Shown: positions 24,185 through 32,284 of the stretch, in pieces | Layout: every line of letters starts with the position of its first letter | Position numbering within the stretch: position 1 is the first letter of the stretch | Origin: Yinghuangia sp035454725 | Lineage (GTDB): Bacteria; Actinomycetota; Actinomycetes; Streptomycetales; Streptomycetaceae | Direction of reading: 5' to 3' | NCBI RefSeq assembly: GCF_051388935.1 | Contig: NZ_JBPKBI010000002.1 | Location: 682,001 to 746,000, forward strand | Length of the DNA: 64,000 bases | Notes under the pieces: model-generated | Database searches by the model: none | What the model was told of the DNA's origin: nothing | The model's input: the letters and a program-made list of their open reading frames with translations, nothing else | Made by a program: the position numbers and the translations under genes

Positions 24185-24951
24185 GTCTCGCCGTACGCGT
24201 GATCCCCTGCCTCGACGTCGACGCCGGCCGCGTGGTCAAGGGCGTCAACTTCCAGAACCTGCGCGACGCGGGCGACCCCGTCGAGATGGCCCGTGTCTAC
24301 GACGCCGAGGGCGCCGACGAGTTGGTGTTCCTCGACATCACCGCGTCGTCCGGCAGCCGCGAGACGACGTACGACGTGGTCCGCCGCACCGCCGAGCAGG
24401 TCTTCATCCCGCTGACCGTCGGCGGGGGAGTGCGGACCGTCGGGGACGTCGACAAGCTCCTGCGCGCGGGTGCGGACAAGGTCGGTGTCAACACCGCCGC
24501 GATCGCCCGCCCCGAGCTGATCGCCGAGATCGCCGACCGGTTCGGCAACCAGGTCCTCGTGCTGTCCGTCGACGCGCGGCGCTGCCCCGAGGGCACCTTG
24601 ACCGACTCGGGCTTCGAGGTCACCACCCACGGCGGTCGCCGGGGCACCGGCATCGACGCCGTCGCGTGGGCCGCCCGCGCGGCCGAGCTCGGCGCCGGCG
24701 AGATCCTGCTCAACTCCATGGACGCCGACGGCACGAAGGACGGCTACGACCTGGAGATGACCCGCCGGGTGCGGGCCGAGGTGTCGATCCCGGTCATCGC
24801 GTCCGGCGGCGCCGGGACACTCGGCCACTTCGCCCCGGCGATCGACGCCGGCGCGGACGCGGTCCTCGCGGCGAGCGTGTTCCACTTCGGTCTGCTCCGC
24901 ATCCCGCAGGTCAAGGAAGCGCTGCGCGCGGCGGGCCACCCCGTGCGCTAG
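24181..24951 (+). CDS. hisF: Imidazole glycerol phosphate synthase, cyclase subunit
   Basis: The cyclase that turns PRFAR plus ammonia from HisH into IGP and AICAR. The 256-residue barrel has catalytic Asp12 (PCLDVDAGRVVKG) and Asp131 (LSVDARR), plus the phosphate-binding GGGVRT and ASGGAG loops. It overlaps the ridA-like gene by ATGA and is the last gene of the his operon here. Its stop lies six bases before the long inverted repeat and G/C array. Confidence 0.97.
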   Translation: MSLAVRVIPCLDVDAGRVVKGVNFQNLRDAGDPVEMARVYDAEGADELVFLDITASSGSRETTYDVVRRTAEQVFIPLTVGGGVRTVGDVDKLLRAGADKVGVNTAAIARPELIAEIADRFGNQVLVLSVDARRCPEGTLTDSGFEVTTHGGRRGTGIDAVAWAARAAELGAGEILLNSMDADGTKDGYDLEMTRRVRAEVSIPVIASGGAGTLGHFAPAIDAGADAVLAASVFHFGLLRIPQVKEALRAAGHPVR

Positions 24952-24957
24952 TCGACG

Positions 24958-25216
24958 CAGACGCCAGGGTGGGGGGGGGGGGGGGGGGGGACCCCACCCC
25001 CCCCCCCCCCCCCCCCCTCCCCCTCCGGTCCCCCCCCCCCCCCCCCCCCCTCCCCCTCCGGTCCCCCCCCCCCCCCCCCCCCCTCCCCCTCCGGTCCCCC
25101 CCCCCCCCCCCCCCCCTCCCCCTCCGGTCCCCCCCCCCCCCCCCCCCCCTCCCCCTCCGGTCCCCCCCCCCCCCCCCCCCCCTCCCCCCCCCCCCCCCCC
25201 CCCACCCTGGCGTCTG
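24958..25216. repeat. 33-bp tandem G/C array inside a 33-bp inverted repeat
   Basis: The left arm 24958-24990 (CAGACGCCAGGGT plus 20 G) is the exact reverse complement of the right arm 25184-25216 (20 C plus ACCCTGGCGTCTG). The loop holds a 21-C run (24997-25017) and then five copies of a 33-bp unit starting at 25018, 25051, 25084, 25117 and 25150, each TCCCCCTCCGGT followed by C runs. A partial unit starts at 25183. The arms probably began as the bidirectional terminator of hisF and uppP. Poly-G/C runs can be assembly artefacts, so the array length needs confirmation. Confidence 0.75.
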
Positions 25217-25224
25217 AGAGTGCG

Positions 25225-26073
25225 TCAGGCGTCCATGTAGCCCGAGGCCAGCATGCCGATCAAGGCCAACCCGATCAGCACGCGGTAGACCGCGAAGCCG
25301 TTGATGCTGTGCTTCGAGACGAACTTCAGCAGCCACGCGACGGACGCGTACGCCACGATGAACGACGTCACCGTGCCCACGCCCAGCGCGAGCATGCTGG
25401 TGTCGCCCTCGGTCGCGTCCTTGAGCTCGTACAGGCCCGCGCCGGTCAGCGCCGGGATCGACAGGAAGAACGACATCCGCGTGGCCGCGACCCGGTCGAT
25501 GCCCAGGATCAGCGCGGTCGAGATCGTCGCACCCGAGCGCGAGAACCCCGGGAACAGCAGTGCGAGGATCTGCGAGCCGCCCACGAGCATCGTGTCCTTG
25601 AGCGTCACTTCCTCCTCGCCGCGCCGGCGGCCGCGACTGCCGCCCGCGGACTCGGCGTACCACATCACGCCGCTGCCGACGATGAGCGACACCGCCACGA
25701 CCCACAGCGACGCGAGCGGGCCGTGGATCAGCGACTTCATCGAGATGCCGACGATGACGATGGGGATCGTCGCGTAGATGATCCACCACGCGAACTTGTA
25801 GTCACGTTCCGTGCGTTGCGATTTGTTCACCAGACCGCGCCCCCACGCGCCGGTGATCCGCACGATGTCGGCGAAGAAGTACACCAGCACGGCCGCGATC
25901 GCGCCGACCTGGATCACCGCGGTGAACGCGACGACGGACTTGTCGTCGACGTCGATGCCGAGCAGGCCCTCGGTGATCTTCAAGTGCCCGGTGGAGGACA
26001 CCGGGAGGAACTCGGTGAGCCCCTCCACCACCCCCAAGATCACCGCGTCCACGACGCCGATGCTCGAACTCAC
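25225..26073 (-). CDS. uppP: Undecaprenyl-diphosphate phosphatase (UppP/BacA)
   Basis: An integral membrane phosphatase that recycles the undecaprenyl carrier of cell-wall synthesis and gives bacitracin tolerance. The 282 residues contain EGLTEFLPVSSTGH at 17-30 and FPGFSRSGATI near residue 172, the two catalytic motifs, with about seven membrane helices. GTG start at 26073 with GAGGAG upstream. It converges on hisF; the shared terminator region lies 9 nt beyond its stop. A charged loop RGRRRGEEE near residue 150 is likely cytoplasmic. Confidence 0.95.
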   Translation of the reverse strand: MSSSIGVVDAVILGVVEGLTEFLPVSSTGHLKITEGLLGIDVDDKSVVAFTAVIQVGAIAAVLVYFFADIVRITGAWGRGLVNKSQRTERDYKFAWWIIYATIPIVIVGISMKSLIHGPLASLWVVAVSLIVGSGVMWYAESAGGSRGRRRGEEEVTLKDTMLVGGSQILALLFPGFSRSGATISTALILGIDRVAATRMSFFLSIPALTGAGLYELKDATEGDTSMLALGVGTVTSFIVAYASVAWLLKFVSKHSINGFAVYRVLIGLALIGMLASGYMDA

Positions 26074-26272
26074 GGACGAAATCTCCTCGGGGGGTGGGCA
26101 GTTGGCCGGGCAATGCCGGCGAACACCGGTGCAGGGAGCCCGTGGATCTTCCCAGCCGCAGATGAACGCAAACCATACGCCAGGCCAACGAACGGACCCG
26201 GCCGACCGCGCCGCGCGGCAGGTTCACACCACCCGTTCGTGCCCGACCGCAGGCCGGTGCGCCGCAGTCCCC

Positions 26273-26911
26273 TCAGACGCCCGTCGGTGTCTCCCGCAGC
26301 CGCCGCACCGCGTCCTCGTCGCCTTCGACCGTCACGAGAGCCTGGTCCTTGCGGCCGTACACGTACAGCAGCAACTCGCCCGGCGGACCCGCGATCGCCA
26401 CCACGGGCTCGCCCTTGCGCACCCGCACCGGCGCGTCGGCGGTGTCGGCCCGCCGCAGCTCGACACCCACCGGGACCTTGCGCAGCATGAGCTTCGCGCC
26501 CGTCCTGACCCGCTTCCACAGGTATTCGGTCAGCTCCGGATCCAACGCGCGCGGCGCGAAATCCGGCCGCGCCCGCCGCACGTCCTCCAGGTGCACGAAG
26601 TACTCCAGTGTGTTGGCCGCCGCGTCGACGCCCGGAATACCGAACAACGACAGGCGCGGCGGTCCGGTGCGCACCAGATGCACGAGCTGCTCGTACGGCC
26701 GGGCCGCCGCCTTCAGCCGCACCTTGTCGGTGTAGCCGGCCAGCGGCTTGAACACGATGCCGGGCGACGAATCCGGACGCCGCTCCCGAACCACCAGGTG
26801 CGCGGCCAGGTCACGGGTCGTCCAACCGGCGCAGAGTGTGGGGGCGTCCGGACCGACCTCGGCGAGCAGGTCGGCCAGCGCGGCGCGTTCCGTACGGGCG
26901 TGGGAAGCCAT
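26273..26911 (-). CDS. TIGR03085-type maleylpyruvate-isomerase-like protein
   Basis: A 212-residue member of the mycothiol-dependent maleylpyruvate isomerase/DinB-like superfamily of actinobacteria. The N-terminal helix (ERAALADLLAEVGPDAPTLC, then AGWTTRDLAAHLVVRERR) carries the conserved W-x-x-D-x-x-x-H pattern with a likely metal-binding His. A second conserved segment is EYFVHLEDVRRARPDF with another His. The start MASHARTERA at 26911 matches family N-termini. It is divergent from the ABC exporter genes. The substrate is unknown. Confidence 0.8.
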   Translation of the reverse strand: MASHARTERAALADLLAEVGPDAPTLCAGWTTRDLAAHLVVRERRPDSSPGIVFKPLAGYTDKVRLKAAARPYEQLVHLVRTGPPRLSLFGIPGVDAAANTLEYFVHLEDVRRARPDFAPRALDPELTEYLWKRVRTGAKLMLRKVPVGVELRRADTADAPVRVRKGEPVVAIAGPPGELLLYVYGRKDQALVTVEGDEDAVRRLRETPTGV

Positions 26912-26994
26912 GCGCGCATCGTTCCCGGGCCCGCTCCCCGGGTCAAGGCGCGGCGCCGGGAATGCGCTGCCGCGCGCCGGACTTGTGGACACTT

Positions 26995-27028
26995 GTGAAC
27001 CGGATGTGAACCGGCGACAAGTGAACCG
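26995..27028. promoter_or_regulatory. Three GTGAACCG direct repeats in a divergent promoter region
   Basis: GTGAACCG occurs at 26995-27002, 27006-27013 and 27021-27028, with start-to-start distances of 11 and 15 bases. They lie between the TIGR03085 gene and the exporter genes, a fitting place for a regulator that binds repeated half-sites. The regulator is not encoded nearby. Confidence 0.4.
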
Positions 27029-27062
27029 ATCCGCAAGCCGTGATCGGACCGGGCCAACCGCG

Positions 27063-27085
27063 GGCCGGCGTCGACGACGCCGGCC
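27063..27085 (+). promoter_or_regulatory. Strong hairpin in the exporter leader
   Basis: GGCCGGCGTC-GAC-GACGCCGGCC, ten perfect pairs around a three-base loop, about 74 nt before the exporter start. No T run follows on the plus strand, so it is more likely a leader structure than a terminator. Confidence 0.35.
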
Positions 27086-27158
27086 GCTGCTGTGCGCGCG
27101 TCCGCACCGGCCGGCGGTCCCGGCCGCCACGAGACCCGTATGGGAAAGAGAGACCGCG

Positions 27159-29042
27159 TTGACCGACCCCGCGACCGACAAAGCCGTCCTGAGACGAGGG
27201 ATGCAGGTCCTCGGCGTCGCGATCCGAGAGGAGCCGCGGATCTTCGCCGCAGCCGTCGGCGCCAGCGCGCTCTACGGCGCGACCACCGTCGCCTCCGCGC
27301 TGATCCTCGGCGAGGTCACCGACCGCGTCGTGGTGCCGGCCTTCCGCGACGGCGAGACCACCACCGGCGCCCTGGCCGCCGCCTTCCTGGTCGTCCTCGG
27401 CATCGCCGTCCTCAAGGCGCTCTCCATCGTCGGCCGCCGCCTGTGGGCGGGCATCATGCAGTACCGCCTCCAGGCCACCTACCGCCGCCGCGTCACCCGG
27501 CAGTACCTGAGACTGCCGCTCGCCTGGCACCACCGCCACCCCACCGGCGCGCTGCTGTCCAACGCCAACGCCGACGTCGAGGCCGCGTGGTACCCGATCG
27601 CGCCGCTCCCGATGGCCACCGGCGTCGCGGTCATGCTCGTCCTCGCGGCCGTGTCGATGCTCGTCACCGACTGGGCGCTCGCCCTCGTCGGATTCGTCGT
27701 CTTCCCCGCGCTGTTCTTCCTCAACATCGCCTACCAGCGCCGCCAAGGACCGCTCGCGATGCGGGCCCAGGAACTCCGCGCGGACGTCAGCGCCGTCGCG
27801 CACGAGAGCTTCGACGGGGCGCTGGTCGTCAAGACCCTCGGCCGCGAGAACGAGGAGACCGCACGCTTCGAGGCCGCCTCGCGCGAACTCGCCGCGGCCA
27901 ACATCGCCGTCGGCCGCGTCCGCGCCCTGTTCGACCCGCTCCTTGAGGCGCTGCCCAACCTCGGTGTGCTGCTGGTCCTTCTCGCCGGCAGCATCCGCAT
28001 CTCCCACGGCGACCTCGGCGCGGGCGAACTCGTCCAGATCGCTTACCTGTTCACCCTCCTCGCGTTCCCGGTACGCGCCATCGGCTGGCTCCTCGGCGAC
28101 ATGCCCCGGGCGATCGTCGGCTACGACCGGGTGCGCCACGTGCTCGACGCCGAGGGCGAATCGTCGTACGGCGACGCCGTCGCCGACAAGACCGGTCCCG
28201 CCGGACTCCAGGCCCGTGCCGTGCGCTTCGGCTACCTCGACGGCACCGACGTCCTCCACGACGTCGCCTTCGATGTCGAACCCGGCCGCACCGTCGCCGT
28301 CGTCGGCCCCACCGGCTCCGGCAAGTCGACCCTCGTCTCGCTGCTGGTGCGCCTCGTGGACCCCGCGAGCGGCGCGGTCCTGCTCGACGGCGTCGACGTG
28401 CGCGACTTCCGGCACGGCGGCGTCGCGGCCTCAGCGGCACTGGTGCCGCAGCAGGCGTTCCTCTTCGACGACACGGTCCGCGACAACATCACCCTCGGCC
28501 TCGACGTCTCCGACGACGAGGTACGCGCCGCGCTCGCCACCGCACAGGCCACCGAGTTCGTCGACCGGCTGCCGCTCGGGCTCGACACGCAGGTGGGGGA
28601 GCGCGGCACCAGCCTGTCCGGCGGGCAGCGCCAGCGCATCGCCCTCGCCCGCGCGCTGGTCCGCAGGCCCAGGCTGCTGGTGATGGACGACGCGACGTCC
28701 GCGGTGGACCCGCGCGTCGAGGCGGCGATCCTGGCCGGGCTGCGGGACGGCGGGGGCGGGCCGTCGACGGTCGTGGTCGTCGCGTACCGCAAGGCCACCA
28801 TCGCGCTCGCCGACGAAGTCGTGTTCATCGAGGACGGCCGCGTCACCGCGCGCGGCCCGCACGCCGACCTGGTCACCACGTCGGCGGGCTACCGGCGGCT
28901 GGTCGACGCCTACGAACGCGCCGCCCGCGACCGGGAACAGGCGGAGGCCGTGCGGGCCGCCGAGGCCGCGGACGCGGCACGCACCGGCAACGCAGCCGAC
29001 GCAGACGACGCAGACGACGCAGACGAGGAGGTGCCGGCGTGA
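27159..29042 (+). CDS. Heterodimeric ABC exporter, half with degenerate ATP site
   Basis: A 627-residue half-transporter with six membrane helices (residues about 25-330) fused to an ATPase domain. Walker A is GPTGSGKST starting near 382 and the signature LSGGQRQR near 485 is canonical. Walker B reads VMDDATS with Asp511 where the catalytic Glu is expected, and the H-loop reads AYRKAT with Tyr543 instead of His, so its ATP site should hydrolyse poorly. The best start is TTG 27159 behind GGGAAAGAGAGA; no ATG or GTG fits. The C-terminus has Asp-Ala repeats. It overlaps the partner gene by GTGA. Confidence 0.9.
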   Translation: MTDPATDKAVLRRGMQVLGVAIREEPRIFAAAVGASALYGATTVASALILGEVTDRVVVPAFRDGETTTGALAAAFLVVLGIAVLKALSIVGRRLWAGIMQYRLQATYRRRVTRQYLRLPLAWHHRHPTGALLSNANADVEAAWYPIAPLPMATGVAVMLVLAAVSMLVTDWALALVGFVVFPALFFLNIAYQRRQGPLAMRAQELRADVSAVAHESFDGALVVKTLGRENEETARFEAASRELAAANIAVGRVRALFDPLLEALPNLGVLLVLLAGSIRISHGDLGAGELVQIAYLFTLLAFPVRAIGWLLGDMPRAIVGYDRVRHVLDAEGESSYGDAVADKTGPAGLQARAVRFGYLDGTDVLHDVAFDVEPGRTVAVVGPTGSGKSTLVSLLVRLVDPASGAVLLDGVDVRDFRHGGVAASAALVPQQAFLFDDTVRDNITLGLDVSDDEVRAALATAQATEFVDRLPLGLDTQVGERGTSLSGGQRQRIALARALVRRPRLLVMDDATSAVDPRVEAAILAGLRDGGGGPSTVVVVAYRKATIALADEVVFIEDGRVTARGPHADLVTTSAGYRRLVDAYERAARDREQAEAVRAAEAADAARTGNAADADDADDADEEVPA

Positions 29043-30913
29043 CCGCCGTCGCGGAACCCGAGCCCGGCCTGGAACCCGAGGCGGTCCCCGAACCCGGTCC
29101 GGAGCCGGGTCCGCCTGCCGCCCCCGCCACGCACGCGCTCGCCGAACCCCGCGAATCCGGCTGGACGGTCCTGCGCCGCGGCCTCGCGCTGTCCCCGGAA
29201 TTCAGGCAGGGCATCGCCGTCACCCTCCTGCTCGCCGCGATCGCCACGGCCGGCCGCATCGTCGTGCCGCTCACCGTGCAACTGACCATCGACAACGGCC
29301 TGCGCGGCGACGACGGCCCCGACCTCGCGCTGATCCGGTGGATGGTCGTGGTGGCCGCGCTCGCCGTCATCGTCACCGCGCTGTGTTCGTACGGCATGAA
29401 TGCGCGCATCTACCACGCCAGCGAGCGTGGGCTCGCGACACTGCGTGTGCGCGCGTTCCGCCACGTGCACGACCTGTCGACGCTGCACCAGCAGACCGAA
29501 CGACGCGGCTCCCTGGTCTCGCGCGTCACCGGCGACGTCGACACGATCACCCGCTTCATCCAGCAAGGCGGCCTGATGGTCGTCATCAGCGCGGGCCAAC
29601 TCCTCGTCGTCACCGCGCTGATGCTGGTCTACTCGTGGCAACTCACGCTGCTGGTATGGATCTGCTTCGCCCCGCTTTTCTTCCTCCTGCGGAGCTTCCA
29701 GGCGCGCATCGCCGCGGCGGCGGACGCGGTGCGCGTCCACGCCGGGCGCATGCTCGGCGCGATCTCCGAACCCGTCGTCGGGGCCGCGGTCGTGCGGGCC
29801 CACGCGATCGAAGACCGTACGGCGGCACGGATCGACGAGGCCATCGACGGGCACCGCGTGGCCCAGACCCGCGCGCAGAAGCTCGTCGCACTGACCTTCC
29901 CGATGGGCGAGGTCGCCGTCGGAATCGCCAACGCCGTCGTCGTGGTGGTCGGCGTACTCCTCGGCGTGGACGGGCAGTTGACGCTCGGCGAACTCGTCGC
30001 GTTCCTCTTCCTGGTGACGCTGTTCGTGTCGCCCGTGCAGTACGGCGTGGAAATCCTCAACGAGGCGCAGAACGCGCTCGCCGGCTGGCGGCGCGTGCTG
30101 GAGATCCTCGACGCGGAACCGGACATCGGGGATCCCGGCGCCGCCGGCGTCGACCTGCCGCGCGGGCCGGTCGAGGTGCGGTTCGACGATGTCGGGTACG
30201 CCTACCCGGGCGGCCCCCGCGTGCTGCACGGCGTCGACGTGACCCTCGCCGCCCGCAGCCGGGTGGCGGTCGTCGGCGAAACCGGCTCCGGCAAAACGAC
30301 GTTCGCGAAGCTCCTCACGCGCATCGTCGACCCCGACGACGGCCGTGTCCTGCTGGACGGCATTCCGCTCACCGACGTGCGCTTCGCCTCGCTGCGGGCA
30401 CGTGTGGTGATGGTGCCTCAGGACGGCTTCCTCTTCGATGCGACCATTCGCGACAACGTGCGTTACGGCCGTCCCGACGCCGACGACGCCGCGATCCTCG
30501 GCGCGTTCGACGACCTCGGCCTCGCGGACTGGCTCGGCGGTCTGACCTGCGGCCTCGACACCCCTGTCGGCCAGCGCGGCGAGTCGCTGTCCGCCGGGGA
30601 ACGGCAACTCGTCGCGCTGGCACGGGCGTACGTCGCCGACCCGGATCTTCTGGTGCTCGACGAGGCGACGTCGGCGGTCGACCCGGCGACCGAAGTGCGC
30701 ATCCAACGCGCGCTCGACGGTCTGACCCGCGGCCGTACCGCCGTGTTCATCGCCCACAGGATGTCAACGGCCGAATCAGCCGACGAGATCCTGGTGTTCG
30801 ACCACGGGCGCCTCGTCGAACGCGGGCCGCACCGCGAACTCGTCGCGGCGGAAGGGACATACGCGCGCCTGCACGCCTCCTGGGCCGCGCAGCAAAGGCC
30901 GAAGGCGGACTGA
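29039..30913 (+). CDS. Heterodimeric ABC exporter, half with catalytic ATP site
   Basis: A 624-residue half-transporter, partner of the previous gene. The N-terminus has about 40 Pro/Glu-rich residues (imperfect PEPG repeats), then six membrane helices, then an ATPase domain. Walker A is GETGSGKTT at 413-421, Walker B LDEATS has Glu542 and the H-loop has His573, so this site is catalytic. Its signature LSAGERQ (517-523) deviates from LSGGQ; it pairs with the degenerate Walker site of the partner, as in BmrCD-type exporters. The substrate is unknown, drugs or lipids being typical. Confidence 0.92.
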   Translation: MTAVAEPEPGLEPEAVPEPGPEPGPPAAPATHALAEPRESGWTVLRRGLALSPEFRQGIAVTLLLAAIATAGRIVVPLTVQLTIDNGLRGDDGPDLALIRWMVVVAALAVIVTALCSYGMNARIYHASERGLATLRVRAFRHVHDLSTLHQQTERRGSLVSRVTGDVDTITRFIQQGGLMVVISAGQLLVVTALMLVYSWQLTLLVWICFAPLFFLLRSFQARIAAAADAVRVHAGRMLGAISEPVVGAAVVRAHAIEDRTAARIDEAIDGHRVAQTRAQKLVALTFPMGEVAVGIANAVVVVVGVLLGVDGQLTLGELVAFLFLVTLFVSPVQYGVEILNEAQNALAGWRRVLEILDAEPDIGDPGAAGVDLPRGPVEVRFDDVGYAYPGGPRVLHGVDVTLAARSRVAVVGETGSGKTTFAKLLTRIVDPDDGRVLLDGIPLTDVRFASLRARVVMVPQDGFLFDATIRDNVRYGRPDADDAAILGAFDDLGLADWLGGLTCGLDTPVGQRGESLSAGERQLVALARAYVADPDLLVLDEATSAVDPATEVRIQRALDGLTRGRTAVFIAHRMSTAESADEILVFDHGRLVERGPHRELVAAEGTYARLHASWAAQQRPKAD

Positions 30914-30996
30914 AGTCCCTTGTGGGGCAAGCCCGTCGGCCGGCCGGGTGCGGCCGAACGCGGCGCGGAAGCCGAAGGGTCGAGAAACGTGGGTGG

Positions 30997-31016
30997 GCCC
31001 GGCCGTACGGCCGGGC
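30997..31016 (+). terminator. Perfect GC palindrome after the exporter, at the assembly gap
   Basis: GCCCGGCCGTACGGCCGGGC is a perfect 20-base palindrome 84 bases after the exporter stop and directly before the N run. It is likely a terminator stem shared by the converging genes. Its strong structure may be why the assembly breaks here. Confidence 0.5.
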
Positions 31017-31150
31017 NNNNNNNNNNNNNNNNNNNNNNNNNNNNNNNNNNNNNNNNNNNNNNNNNNNNNNNNNNNNNNNNNNNNNNNNNNNNNNNNNNNN
31101 NNNNNNNNNNNNNNNNNNNNNNNNNNNNNNNNNNNNNNNNNNNNNNNNNN
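31017..31150. other. Assembly gap (134 N)
   Basis: Unknown bases between the exporter genes and the convergent septum-formation-like gene. The true gap length is not known. Open frames that cross it are meaningless. Confidence 0.99.
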
Positions 31151-31221
31151 CCCACTTCGTCGCGCACCTCTCGGGCGGCGTGTCCGGCAACCTCCGCACG
31201 CCTGAACCCTGTTGTTCCGGA

Positions 31222-32106
31222 CTACCGCAGCGGCGCGGTCAACTGGCCCTCGGCGCTCTGGATCATGCACTGCACCTCGCGGTCGCCGTCCGCCCACGAG
31301 CCTTCCGAGGGGTAGATGAAGTCGCTTGTCAGATCCCCCGGGTTCGGCTGCCTCGCGACGATCGGTTCGATCGCCGCCTCGCACAGCTCGGCGGCCTGCC
31401 GTTGGGCTTCCGCGTCCCCCGGCCACGGACCGTCCGTCATCTCCAGGTTCGCGACGTGCTCCGCGTCGTGCGGCGACGTGCACGAGACTTTGTTGACCTC
31501 GCCCGTCCCCGGCGGGAAGACCACGCAGTCACCGGCGGACAACGGGACCCGCTCGACCGTGGTGCCGTCGTCCGTCGGATATGCGGTGGCCGTGGTCGGA
31601 TTCGAGGTCGGTTTGCGCGTGGTCGGATCGGGGCTGTCGCTCGCCTCCGTCTCCGACGGCGATTCGGACGGCGACTTGGACGAGGACGACTTGGCGGAAG
31701 ACGACTTGGAGGTCGACGCCGACGACGACGCGGAGGCCGTGCTGTCGCCGTCGTCGCCGCCGAGGCTCAGCACCAGCCCGATGACGATGCCCGCGACCAC
31801 GAGTGCCCCGACCACGATCCAGGCGACGAGCCTGCCGCTGTTGCCCCCGGAACCTCCGGGCCCGCCCGGCTGACCCGGCGGAAACGAAGGCGGGCCACCG
31901 AAGTTGCCCGGCCCCCCGGGACCGCCGGGCCCACTCGGTCCGCCCGGGTAGCCGCCACCCGGCCCGCCGGGATAGCCGCCGTACGGGCCTCCGCTCCCGT
32001 ACGGCCCACTGTCCGGGGTGTTGCCCTGGGGTGTGCCGCCGTAGCCGCTGCCGGGAGGCGGACCAGGAGGCCAGCCCGCCCCCGGGTACTGCGGAGGAGT
32101 ACTCAC
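31222..32106 (-). CDS. Septum-formation-domain membrane protein 1
   Basis: A 294-residue protein starting at GTG 32106 (VSTPPQYPGAGWPPG). Residues 1-90 are Gly/Pro/Tyr-rich, one membrane helix follows (about 92-114), then a Ser/Thr/Lys-rich linker, then an extracellular C-terminal domain. That domain has the pattern VPLSAGDCVVFPPGT, VSCTSPHDAEHV, LCEAAIEP and EVQCMIQS, with four cysteines, typical of the septum formation family (Pfam Septum_form, recalled). The role is probably at the cell envelope or division site, but this is family-level knowledge. A paralogue with the same plan lies directly upstream. Confidence 0.8.
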   Translation of the reverse strand: MSTPPQYPGAGWPPGPPPGSGYGGTPQGNTPDSGPYGSGGPYGGYPGGPGGGYPGGPSGPGGPGGPGNFGGPPSFPPGQPGGPGGSGGNSGRLVAWIVVGALVVAGIVIGLVLSLGGDDGDSTASASSSASTSKSSSAKSSSSKSPSESPSETEASDSPDPTTRKPTSNPTTATAYPTDDGTTVERVPLSAGDCVVFPPGTGEVNKVSCTSPHDAEHVANLEMTDGPWPGDAEAQRQAAELCEAAIEPIVARQPNPGDLTSDFIYPSEGSWADGDREVQCMIQSAEGQLTAPLR

Positions 32107-32284
32107 GCGCGCACCTCGTTTCGCACTGGGCGCCGCGACCGCGCGGTGCGCCGTGTCCGTCGATGTATCTCGATTCCCTCGTCGCAGCCCCGTCTCGACG
32201 CTGCACACCCGTCACGACGTCGGAACCACCCGAAACGGTTCGCCTGGCTCGCTCGAATCGTCCGCCGTGTGCGGCGCCTTGCCG

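Noticed and set aside
25018..25183. Possible CRISPR array at the 33-bp repeats
   Set aside because: Units are joined without unique spacers, are homopolymeric and no cas genes are near.
24948..25205. Gly-rich open frame through the G/C array (GGGPEGEG repeats)
   Set aside because: It exists only because the 33-base unit is a multiple of three. There is no ribosome binding site or family match.
30920..31315. Open frames spanning the N run
   Set aside because: They contain unknown bases and cannot be supported.
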